A stretch of DNA of 64,000 bases. Origin: Triglochin maritima. Lineage: Eukaryota; Streptophyta; Magnoliopsida; Alismatales; Juncaginaceae. Location: the NCBI GenBank assembly GCA_963682175.1, contig OY821775.1, forward strand, positions 9,086,501 to 9,150,500. Reading direction: 5' to 3'. The translations under genes were made by a program, and so were the position numbers. Below are positions 21,901 through 30,899 of this stretch, one piece after another (the first letter of the stretch is position 1; every line of letters begins with the position of its first letter). The notes beneath the pieces were generated by a model that was not told the DNA's origin, ran no database searches, and was given only the letters and a program-made list of their open reading frames with translations.

Positions 21901-24900
21901 GTCGGGCCATCAACAAGATCACCATCCGGTACCGATTTCCAATTCCTCGTCTCGACGACATGCTCGACCAATTGAGTGGTGCCCGGTTGTTCTCGAAGAT
22001 CGATTTGCGGAGTGGATACCACCAAATTCGCATCCGCCCGGGGGATGAGTGGAAGACCGCCTTCAAAACAAAAGATGGCTTATTCGAGTGGCTTGTCATG
22101 CCATTCGGGTTGTCTAATGCCCCTAGCACCTTCATGCACCTCATGACGGAGGTGTTACGTCCCTTCATAGGTCGGTTCGTGGTTGTTTATTTTGATGATA
22201 TTCTCGTATTTAGCACTAATGCGCAGGACCATCTCTCCCATCTCCGCACCATCTTGGAAACTTTGCGAACCCATAAGCTATTTATCAACGGGCCCAAGTG
22301 CAAGTTCATGACTTCCCAGCTCGTGTTCTTGGGATATGTGGTAAGTGATGAAGGGATAAAAGTGGATGAGACGAAGATCTGTGCTATCCAAGCTTGGCCA
22401 ACACCCTCCACCGCCACAGAAGTAAGAAGCTTTCATGGGCTTGCCACCTTCTACCGGCGTTTTGTCCGCAACTTTAGTGCAATCATGGCACCTCTTACAA
22501 ATTGTCTCAAGAAGGGGCCTTTCAAGTGGACGTCGGAAGCTCAAGAGGCTTTTGAAGCCATCAAAATCAAGCTCACCACCGCACCGGTCCTTGCCCTACC
22601 AAACTTTGACAAGCTCTTCGAGCTTGAATGTGACGCTTGTGGAGTCGGTATTGGAGCCGTGTTGTCCCAAGAAGGACATCCTATAGCATTCCATAGCGAA
22701 AAACTCAACGAGGTGCGCCAAAGATGGTCAACTTATGAGCAAGAATTGTATGCTGTCGTGAGAGCCCTCAAGACATGGGAAAGCTATCTCATTTCCTCTG
22801 AATTTATTATCTACTCTGACCATCAAGCCTTACAACACTTCAAGAGTCAAAAACATATGAACAAGATGCATGTGCGTTGGGCGACCTACCTTGAGCAATT
22901 CACTTTCGTTATCAAGCACAAATCCGGAGTCCAAAATAGGGTGGCGGATGCCTTGAGCCGCCGTCGCGAGCTCCTCACCACTTTGCGAGGGGAACTGGTA
23001 GGCTTCGATGAGTTGCGCGAGCTCTACGCAACCGATGAAGACTTCGCTGTTACTTGGGAAGGTTGCAAGGACCACCTTCCCTCCGAAGACTTCCACATCT
23101 TGGACGGCTATCTGCTCAAAGGGAATGCACTATGCTTGCCTCGAACTTCGGTACGTGACTTAGTCGTACGTGACCTTCATGGCGGTGGATTGGGAGGACA
23201 TGTGGGGCGAGATAAGACTTACCACTTGGTGCGCGAACGGTTTTATTGGCCACAATTGAGGAAGGATGTGATTGCTATTGTCAAAAGTTGCCGCACTTGT
23301 CAAATCGCGAAGGGGCAAGGCCAAAACACGGGATTGTATACCCCACTTCCAGTACCTTCTCGCGCTTGGGTGGACCTTAGTATGGACTTCGTGCTCGGCC
23401 TTCCCCGCACGCAGCGAGGAATGGATTCCGTGTTCGTAGTTGTTGATCGTTTTTCCAAAATGGCCCACTTCGTCCCTTGTAAGCGTACCACCGACACCCA
23501 CAATGTGGCACGTTTGTTCTTCCAAGAGATCGTCCGGCTCCATGGTGTACCCACAAGTATTGTCTCCGATCGCGACACGAAGTTTTTGGCCGTTTTTTGG
23601 ACCACGTTATGGCGTCGCTTTGGCACTACACTTAAATATAGCACCACAGCACACCCCCAAACGGATGGCCAAACCGAAGTCGTGAACAAGTCATTGGGCA
23701 ATCTCATCCGAAGCATTTGCGGTGACAAACCCAAGCAATGGGATTTGGCCTTAGCTCAGGCCGAGTTCGCCTACAACAACTCGATACACTCATCGATTGG
23801 TTACACGCCATTTCAAGTGGTTTATCGGGACGAACCACGACACGTCCTCGACCTCGTGACTCCGGACAAGCCCTCCCCAGGTGGAACCATAGCGGACCAA
23901 ATGGCCATGGACATGCACCACATCCAACGCAACGTCATGGATCGTCTCAAAGCCGCTAATGCCAAATATAAGGAACGTGCGGACCGCACTAGGCGACTCA
24001 AACGGTTCATGATAGGTGACCAAGTGATGGTCCTCTTTCGCAAGGAGCGATTTCCCACTGATGCTCGTGGCAAGTTAGCACCACGTAAAATTGGCCCATT
24101 CAAAGTCATCCAATGTATAGGTGACAATGCCTACGTACTTGACCTTCCACCTGGCATGGGAATCTCTCCAACGTTTAATGTGGCGGATCTTTTTGAATAC
24201 TACCCACCGATGGAAAATCTTTACCCACAAAACTCGAGGTCGAGTTCTCTCCCGGTCGGGGAGAATGACCCCGACGAGATGGCGCTCCAATACTTGGAGG
24301 CCCTTGATCATGCAAAGCATTAAGCAGGCACGTAGACATGCATGCTTTGGTGGGAAACCTCATGAAGACCAATCAAGTCCAGCAGCCCACATGTACATGA
24401 ATAAAACCAAGTGGGACAAAGTAGAATCTCTACACACTCCCATCATTATCCATGCTTGTCTTATTAGCTAACCACCCCATGTTTGATTCTCTGTGGCATT
24501 TCAAATTAAAGCCGTTATGGCTACTTTAGTTGGTAGGAAAATCAGCTTTACTTTTAGCACGAATGTAACAGCTTAAATACCATGAACGGAAGTGAGAAAT
24601 GGAACTTTTTGAACCAAACTTATCTGCCTTCTATTCTCTTACTCTCCTATCTTTACCTCCTTCCTAACCTCTAAAGACCTTGGAATACAAGGCAACCCCG
24701 GCCTTCCCGGAGGTGCTACTAGAGTCCGACCCCGGCTAGCTTCTGTTTGCGTCATCACAATATGTCCACTCTTAAGTCATTAGTCTCTTTCTCTGCAACT
24801 TAACATTATTATTTTTATTGATTGCAACTTAACGTTGTTAGGTTCTGATTTTGCCTTAATGTTGGTAAATGGAAATAAAAACCTGATAATCTAATGATTT

Positions 24901-27900
24901 CTCTGGATAAACCCCCTCTTCTGCGCTTATGATAACCAAATAAAAGAGGACCAACAAAGATAGGAATTGTAACTCAAAATTTCATCATGAATTTCAGAAG
25001 TTATTTATATACTTACTAAACAATAGCTAAGTCATCAATCAACTTAGAAGACATGATTGGGGGCATGAAAACAATTAAACATTAAGTTAACCCTGTCATA
25101 TTTAAGCACATGTTTACATAAATTTATGTCATTAAATGTTTCCTCTAAATAATACAAGATAGATCCTAATGAAGTGCAATGCAATGTCAACGGAGACATC
25201 CCATTTATTTCAGTCAAGAAGAATGTGAATTGACAGATGGACATCCAAGGCAAGAGACTCCTTTTAAATCAAAACCTACAAACGTAGGATAGTTATGCTT
25301 GAGAACAGCGGTACAGCACAGTAGCATGCTAAATAAATTACCGATAACAATCACCAAGTCATCTGGATTGGAGGTCACCCCATCAAATTGGACAAGGAAT
25401 TCTGACTTCAACCTTCTGCTAGCGTCGTTCTCATTTGCCGTTCTTGTAGACATAACACTATCAATCTGTAAAAGATATGAACAGTGCATTTATGATCTGA
25501 TATGTGACAAGTATAAGATGATACCATTACCAGCAACAAAGAATGAATTCAAATGATATTTTACTCCTGAAGCAATCACAGATGGAAAGATGTTACAAGG
25601 TCCAACTTATCAAGACAGAAGCATGGTTAAGAATCAAAATGAATCGAGTCATTTTTGTTGTTGTTGTGACTAGTGAACCGTAATTCAGTTTCAAGATACA
25701 AGAGTAAAACTACTAGACTGTGTCCAGAATAATGAGAACCTCATGCAGATAAAAAAGCATAAACTGGTATAAAAAGACTGAGTTTTGGTAATAGAAATAA
25801 AAAAGTACATAATAATATATATATGCCTTCAATGATAATAATACGTTAGAGATGTGATAGGAAAATGATTTTACTCAAATAAAAACTGACCTCGTCCATG
25901 AAAATCACAGATGGCTGCTTTGAGATAGCAACCATAAAGAGTGTCCGCACAAGTTTCTCAGCCTCTCCTACCTGTTATGGGGGAAAAGCCTTTCACAAGA
26001 TCATGTTGAATTTTTTAAATAGTGTAGCATAAATATTATAAACAACACATACACACCCATTTTGATGTTAAGGAAGATGCAGAAACATTGAAAAAAGTAG
26101 CCTCTGATTCTGAGGCAACAGCTTTAGCCAGCATTGTTTTTCCATTACCAGGTGGGCCAAACAGAAGCAATCCTAGACTTGCATAAAGTTGGTTCAAACA
26201 CTTATCTTGATTGTTGAATAATAAAAATCCATTGAAGATGGAAAGTAAAATAAGTTTACCTCTTGCTGGCTTCCGAAGGCCTGTAAACAAATCTCTTCTT
26301 TTAGTTGGCAAAATAACCATCTCCATAAGAGTTTGCTTTGCTTTCTCAAGACCAGCTACATGTGGATTAGATAAAACTTCAGCTGGAAAAACATGTCACG
26401 GCTCATGTGAAATATGTCATTGATGCTTACCAACATCATCCCACTTAATAGAAGGACTCTTATCAACTATGGCAGTATTTATCATCTCAACTAACTTGCC
26501 ATCAGAACCACTTAAAGATCCTTGAGAAGGTTTTGAACTTCCCAGATTACTTTTTTGATTGCCTTCTACGTGGGTATCTCTCCGTTGAGTATGGAGATGG
26601 GATGTTGACTTTCCTGCAGTAGGTACTTTAGACACTCTTCGAGTTTGTAGGGAAATCGGCGAAACCTGGGGATAAAATTTGGATCAAGTGTCTTCCTATG
26701 AAAATGCCCGACTACACACTAAAAACTATCAACGACTCATTATGAGATATTGAAAGTCTTATAGGTCTTAAAAGTAGCTAATCAAAATGGCTATACTTGT
26801 TCCTTCCATTCTGTATTTATCTTAAAGTAGAGGCACTTACATCTTTGTATGTTTATTTTCTGAGCTAAATCATTTTACCAAGACAAATGACTTGATGGAA
26901 AGCCATCAACCACCTACTTATACTAATTCAACAGATCAGAACATACCCTCTTCGTCGACGCTGCAGCTGGACCACAGAGGAAATGACAATGTCACAACTT
27001 TGCACTCATCAATGCCGACAATTAATCATGCAAAAGGCAATAAATTATAAACAAAAAAAGAGCCAAGGATTTAAAGTATGCTAGTTAACTATTTGGACTA
27101 GTCCGCTTGTCGTGTTGAAGCTGACAGGTGAGTGTGACTAGTAGGCCAATTTTTAAATCATAGAATCAAACTAACCAACTGAACAAAAAAAAGAATCAAA
27201 CTAATCAGTTTCATCCGATTTGGAATCTATCTTTCTCTCGACTCCTCACGGACCGAGAATTCTCTCAATTTTGCTCTCTTCTTGATTTGTTAAATTCGTG
27301 CTCTACCTCTAATGTTGTTCTTGCTTCCCTTTTTTGGAATTTCCGATCTTACCCCTCTTTCTCAGTCAAATCCCTTTACCATATTCTTCTTGGTCCAAGC
27401 CCGATCTTAAACATCGATTCGCTGATTTGGAACAAGAACATTCCACTGAAAATTTGTTTCCTCGCTGATTTTTCATGGTAAGACTTTGACGGAAGTCACC
27501 CTAAGATCTAGGGGTTGGTGCCTTGCTAGTAGATGCCCACTTTGTTTGGTAGAGGAAGAGCATAATGACCATCTTTTCAGAGATTGTGAGATTATCAGAA
27601 CTATGTTGGGAAAACTTGCTTCTAAGCTTGCCAATGATATTTTTATCGTGGGTGCAGATTTTAGAGAATTTTGGGTGAATTGGATATCAGACATTCCTAA
27701 TGACCCCGTCAAGGAAGCTGAAACTCTTGGTTCTTTGGCTTTATGGTGGAATATTTGGGTGACCCGTAATAGACTGTGGTTTGACAACAAAAGAATTGTA
27801 CTAGGAGAGATTTGACAAAAGACTATCCGGGATGCCCATCTTTGGCTGCAAATTTTGGGGATTGATGCAGATTTTCTGTTTTAGAAATATGTTTCCCCCG

Positions 27901-28710
27901 ATTTTTATTGGGGTGGTTGCGAGATTTTGTCTTGGAATACTGCACATATTGTGGGTATATTTTGAACAACACACTTCTATTTGGTTGTGATGGAGCTTTC
28001 TCCGTTTCTTAAGTTTTTTTCTGGTTTCTTTTGTATGTTTTCTCACCCATTGTACCCATTTTTTACTATATGAATGATAATAATAAAAAAGGGCTCCAAG
28101 ATGCCATATCGGCGACTAATAAAAAATTAGTGGGGCTAATCAGACTAACTAGTTGGACTAGTGGGCAAGTAGTGTTGGAACCGACCGGTGGCTACTCGCA
28201 CTACTCAACCAACTTTGAAATCACTGATCAATCTCACCCTAAAGCAGAGGTATACCTTCACGCCGGCCAAGCACTTGAAGTCTCTCCGACACATTATCGT
28301 GCCATTTCAATAACTTCTCCCGTAAAGACTCCACCTTCCTCTTCTCACTGCCAAACCCCACAATCATCAACCTCAAACCACCACCACCAAAAACTAAAAA
28401 CAAAAAAAAAACTCACACACCTGGCCGAGATGGTGTAAGGAACAAGAGTAGATTTAGCCTCCTGGAGTATCCTATGGGCGTTACGGTAGTGCGCGATGGC
28501 GTCGTCGGGCAATCCCCACTCCTCCGCCCGCACAGCCTTGTTGATCTCCTCGGTGGCCAACTCGAAGTACCCCTTGAGCTTTGACGCGACCCGCTCGTTG
28601 GGGACGGCAATCGACGGCGCCGCGGCGTCCATCGGGGATCGGGGGTCGGGGGAGGTGGAGGAGAGGAAGGAGTTGACGAGATTGGAAAGGGATTTCCAGA
28701 GTTCGCTCAT
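15928..28710 (-). CDS. MIT-domain AAA ATPase, spastin/katanin-like (SAP1/AT2G45500 type)
   Basis: This is a meiotic-clade AAA ATPase; relatives sever microtubules or remodel ESCRT. Thirteen exons in transcription order: 28710-28421, 28347-28256, 26966-26947 (a 20-nt microexon), 26665-26431, 26355-26260, 26172-26057, 25971-25891, 25465-25342, 19094-19045, 18341-18251, 16605-16570, 16492-16395 and 16044-15928. They total 1446 nt (481 aa, close to the Arabidopsis relative) with every junction in phase. Domains: MIT (about 35-115), a variable linker, then the AAA domain with Walker A GPPGNGKT (about 249-256), Walker B VIFMDE (ending about 310), sensor GATNKP, a DAVLRRL arginine segment and SGSDLQALC; the protein ends FGSN. 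Intron 8 is 6.2 kb because it contains an intact Ty3-type element in the opposite orientation, and intron 2 contains a LINE piece. The coding frame is intact. The substrate is not deducible. Confidence 0.9.
19331..19819 (+). repeat. 5' LTR of the Ty3-type element
   Basis: It has TG...CA termini and is identical to 24266-24754 except at 19600. It is followed after 2 nt by the primer-binding site. Confidence 0.95.
19822..19839 (+). other. Primer-binding site, initiator tRNA-Met type
   Basis: TGGTATCAGAGCC is complementary to the 3' end of plant initiator tRNA-Met, directly downstream of the 5' LTR. Confidence 0.85.
19848..24323 (+). CDS. Ty3-type Gag-Pol polyprotein
   Basis: A single open frame runs 1491 aa from the ATG at 19848 to TAA at 24321; upstream codons are open but lack an ATG. 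In order: a Gag domain (about 110-285), one CCHC zinc knuckle [14 protein letters not shown] (about 340-353), an aspartic protease with a DNG active-site triplet (about 428), reverse transcriptase with YFDD (about 780), RNase H (about 925-1040), and integrase with the HHCC finger (CRTCQ near 1148) and the D, D, E residues at about 1180, 1241 and 1276. The C-terminus ends past the purine tract, its last 18 codons lying inside the 3' LTR. No frameshift or stop interrupts it, so it may be autonomous. Confidence 0.93.
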   Translation: MTSGGEHHGRGEEALWGALAQQQKTMEEGFTHLQTTLEALRVDKASGEWRDRPPDDVDEPPLREARQQRGRRPPPLESSDSDGDFDREANRGRRYPPAREGDEYKLKADLPTFAGNLDVEALLEWLYEVDKFFEYMGIPEAKQVKMVAYKLRGGASAWWEQLSNQRLRQGKTVIRSWVKMKRLIRGRFLPADYPQLLFRKLQTCVQGGRTVTAYTEEFLRLSSRCDLVEVPEQQVVRYVGGLRFAIQERMSMQTVFSVDEANNLALKAESLLNRTSNRRGYVEFNKDDGKDEAVRVAAKGKGILGSGAAVTPITGASSSSEPVNRRSTSTPYAKATMDKCYRCNGMGHRSNVCPSRRPVGMVDGEEGFVDEPLDDDLDDAEFAEENGEPVTCVVRRLLLTPRIVDPSQRHRIFRSKCSVLDKVCNLIIDNGSCENIVSCTLVEHLKLTTVPHPHPYEVGWIHKGPSMKVTRSCHLPLALGKQYHATVVCDVMEMDACHVLLGRPWQFDVDATYKGRQNIYYFWWNQKKVALSPLALEDPKPTSAPLNEPKTLLTITSCMKEFVRTMKEKQTVIAVIAKGWRPHDDEEIPPEVRMLLKEFVDVIPEGLPIGLPPIREIQHRIDLIPGASLPNLPHYRLNPKESEVMAHQVEELLQKGLIRHSLSPCGVPALLTPKKDETWRMCVDSRAINKITIRYRFPIPRLDDMLDQLSGARLFSKIDLRSGYHQIRIRPGDEWKTAFKTKDGLFEWLVMPFGLSNAPSTFMHLMTEVLRPFIGRFVVVYFDDILVFSTNAQDHLSHLRTILETLRTHKLFINGPKCKFMTSQLVFLGYVVSDEGIKVDETKICAIQAWPTPSTATEVRSFHGLATFYRRFVRNFSAIMAPLTNCLKKGPFKWTSEAQEAFEAIKIKLTTAPVLALPNFDKLFELECDACGVGIGAVLSQEGHPIAFHSEKLNEVRQRWSTYEQELYAVVRALKTWESYLISSEFIIYSDHQALQHFKSQKHMNKMHVRWATYLEQFTFVIKHKSGVQNRVADALSRRRELLTTLRGELVGFDELRELYATDEDFAVTWEGCKDHLPSEDFHILDGYLLKGNALCLPRTSVRDLVVRDLHGGGLGGHVGRDKTYHLVRERFYWPQLRKDVIAIVKSCRTCQIAKGQGQNTGLYTPLPVPSRAWVDLSMDFVLGLPRTQRGMDSVFVVVDRFSKMAHFVPCKRTTDTHNVARLFFQEIVRLHGVPTSIVSDRDTKFLAVFWTTLWRRFGTTLKYSTTAHPQTDGQTEVVNKSLGNLIRSICGDKPKQWDLALAQAEFAYNNSIHSSIGYTPFQVVYRDEPRHVLDLVTPDKPSPGGTIADQMAMDMHHIQRNVMDRLKAANAKYKERADRTRRLKRFMIGDQVMVLFRKERFPTDARGKLAPRKIGPFKVIQCIGDNAYVLDLPPGMGISPTFNVADLFEYYPPMENLYPQNSRSSSLPVGENDPDEMALQYLEALDHAKH
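24266..24754 (+). repeat. 3' LTR of the Ty3-type element
   Basis: It is preceded by the purine-rich GGTCGGGGAGAA tract and followed by the tcaca target duplication. It encodes the last codons of the polyprotein and its stop. Confidence 0.95.
27240..28090 (+). pseudogene. 3' fragment of a LINE (zf-RVT region) in intron 2 of the AAA gene
   Basis: Two frames of the same protein are visible: [11 protein letters not shown] and further residues at 27287-27481, then [15 protein letters not shown]...C at 27486-27815. Together they form the zinc-binding C-terminal domain of plant LINE reverse transcriptase, with a one-base frameshift near 27475. The piece ends in an A-rich tail (aatgataataataaaaaa) near 28090, the normal LINE 3' end. 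Its 5' end is truncated. The limits are approximate. Confidence 0.75.
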
Positions 28711-28781
28711 GCCCGCGGGGATTTGGGGTGATTAGGGTTTGGAATTAGGGTTAGGGATACCTCGTCGGAGGCGTTCGTCAT
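28707..28781 (-). CDS. Possible uORF overlapping the AAA ATPase start (ATGA)
   Basis: On the minus strand an upstream ATG opens a frame of 24 codons that ends at a TGA sharing bases with the main ATG at 28710 (ATGA). A telo-box-like AAACCCTAA lies inside it. If the transcript includes it, translation of the main frame would need reinitiation or leaky scanning. The transcription start is unknown, so the uORF may not be transcribed. Confidence 0.3.
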   Translation of the reverse strand: MTNASDEVSLTLIPNPNHPKSPRA

Positions 28782-29213
28782 GGATTGGATGGCGACGTGG
28801 GGTTGCGTTTGTTGGAGGAGAAGGAAGTCGATGGGGGGGAGTGCGAAGTCGGGAAGACCGGGATTGCAATTTTCACACGCATTAATGATTTAATTATGCT
28901 TTATAACTTTGTTTCTGCACGTACACCCTTCGATTTGTGGTATTTGTTAACACTTCGTTTATTTTTACATACTTTAAGTTGTGGTGCTTAAGGATTAGGG
29001 CTTCCATAACTCTTCTGCGGAGTAAAATTACTAGATTCGAACAAAAAGTATGATTAGGGTCTTAAGAGTACAATGTTTTGATATCCATCCTTGTAGTTGT
29101 GTAGCATTACATCCGTTGGTAATAGGACATGTAAGTACTTATGTCAAATTTAAATTCTATTCTTGACGAAAAGTTGACAAATAACATTTTGTACTTGACA
29201 CCTTACAAGAACT
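28782..29213. other. Upstream flank of the AAA ATPase gene
   Basis: GC-rich near the start codon and AT-rich farther out. It probably includes the promoter, but I could not identify a TATA box with confidence. Confidence 0.4.
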
Positions 29214-30405
29214 GAACTGCTATTCGTCGTCCCAAAACTACTTAAATCGCCCTAACAGATTACCATTTTGTCATTCTCTCATTTCTATTGCTATAACGCG
29301 ACATTTTACCCTCCTATCACACATCTCTCTTCATCTTCCTCTTATAATCATAATTTTTTTTGAAGGTCAATAATGAGCCAACGGACGCTCCGGTGTACTC
29401 GAATCTGGATTAATATCCAACATCTTTTTAATAATAAAAATAATAATATATAATAAAAAATTACGGGCGTCCGACGGAACCACCCGACGTAGGAGATGGG
29501 CGTCTGGCTAAGACGCCTCCCCATGGGGGGGGGGGGGGGTTTACCCAGACGCCCCGCCCATGGGACGTGCGTCTGTCTAAGACGCCCCTCTCCTACGCGG
29601 GGCGGCTCCGTCAGACGCCCGTAATTTTTTATATTTTTTAATTAAAAAGATAATTGATTATAAATTTAGATAATTGCTAAATTAATTAATTAATAAGTTA
29701 ATAATTACTATATTAAGATGATCGATACCCCTTCGGTACACCGAATAGAGATTTCCAGAGAAATATCGAAGCTACTGAGAATAAATATTCGGATGACCGG
29801 GTAGAGATCGGTAAACCGATCCAATGATTCTAGGAAGATCAAAAACTTACTGTCTTTACGATCACAGTGGACCGATGGAAACTCGGTCATCCGCATGGAA
29901 CATGTTCGGTAGACCGAGAAGCAAACGGTCAACCGTCCCACATCCAAAAAAATTCAAAAAAAATCCAGATCCAACAATTTCAAAATCCAAAAAATTTCCA
30001 GGGGGTATTTGTAAGTCTGTTTTACCGCTGGGGGATTTTGGAACTTGAATTTTTTTGAATCTTTATCACTTGCAAAAAAAACTCATTGTAATCCGAACCG
30101 TTACCACCGAAAACTCAATTTAACAAAAAAAGTTAAAAAAGCGGGACGTGGTCAATACTAAGATGGTACCATGGTACAGGCGTCTTAGTCAGACGCTCGA
30201 GTCGGGAAAAAAAATCCGCCTCCATTACCTTGCCTGATCTAGGTGGTTCGCTAGACATTTTCGTGGTGTTAGTACTAGGAATGTGAGTAAAACTGAGTCA
30301 AACACCTAGTTTAATGACACGGGACGAAATGTGTATTAATTGATTTGTTAAGGACAAAAAGGTCATTTTTTGGGCGATTTAAGTAGTTTTCAATATATTT
30401 CGACA
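29214..30405. mobile_element. TIR element with hairpins, copy 2 (degenerate)
   Basis: The left end GTCGTCCCAAAACTACTTAA, the following 150 bp and the middle sections match the element at 7802-9050 in the same order. The right end has the inverted CGATTTAAGTAGTTTT but has decayed beyond it. The GC hairpin is present in shortened form at about 29462-29625, and a homopolymer of about a dozen G interrupts it near 29525. The 30-bp repeat array is nearly lost (only about 30140-30200 remains). Confidence 0.6.
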
Positions 30406-30797
30406 TCAAAATTCAAATGTTGTTGCCTCAACTCTGTTATAAAATTCAAAATTCTTATTGATGATTCACCTTCCTTAACCCTCACCATTCAAGTAGATTT
30501 TTACTATTATTAATATGATGTAATTCTATTTATTTGGTTGTAACCCCTACTACCTCATCATCCTATATATATGAGACCATTGTACACATTTGTAGAGACA
30601 AGAAAAATGAAATACATATCTCTCTCCTACCAAATCTTTTCTTCTTTGGATTATCTCAGCACGATAATGCCTCTGGCTTAACTTATATATTGAAGATGTT
30701 GATCGTGGGAAAATGTTCTCTTGTTGATCGACTTGGTGGAATGGTCGATTTGCGGATCGACTTGGTGGGGCGTGAAACAGAGGTACATAAGTGGTAT

Positions 30798-30893
30798 GTA
30801 CCTCGTGAAATATATGAAACCAAAACATATCCTTTTGAGTTTTCAACAGTTGAAATGCCTTACAAATCATACAAGGGTGCGAACGTTAGAGTT
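30798..30893 (+). pseudogene. VPS26 retromer subunit gene fragment
   Basis: About 32 codons read VPREIYETKTYPFEF...VEMPYKSYKGANVRVR, which closely resembles a conserved segment of VPS26, an arrestin-like subunit of the retromer complex. The preceding codons (LVGRETE) may extend the match weakly. The rest of the open frame (30534-30917) is not VPS26, and I see no other exons, so this is a gene scrap. It lies just right of TIR element copy 2. Confidence 0.6.
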
Positions 30894-30899
30894 AGGTGT

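Larger units (their letters stand above)
19331..24754 (+). mobile_element. Complete, young Ty3-type LTR retrotransposon (chromovirus-like)
   Basis: Two 489-bp LTRs (19331-19819 and 24266-24754) begin TGACCCCGAC and end TTGCGTCA. They differ at one base, C at 19600 against A at 24535. A perfect 5-bp target duplication, tcaca, flanks the element (19326-19330 and 24755-24759). A tRNA-iMet primer site and a purine tract are present and the polyprotein is open. It sits antisense in intron 8 of the AAA ATPase gene. Clade is uncertain: the polyprotein stop lies inside the 3' LTR and no classic chromodomain is visible, which suggests a CRM or Reina-like chromovirus. Confidence 0.95.
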
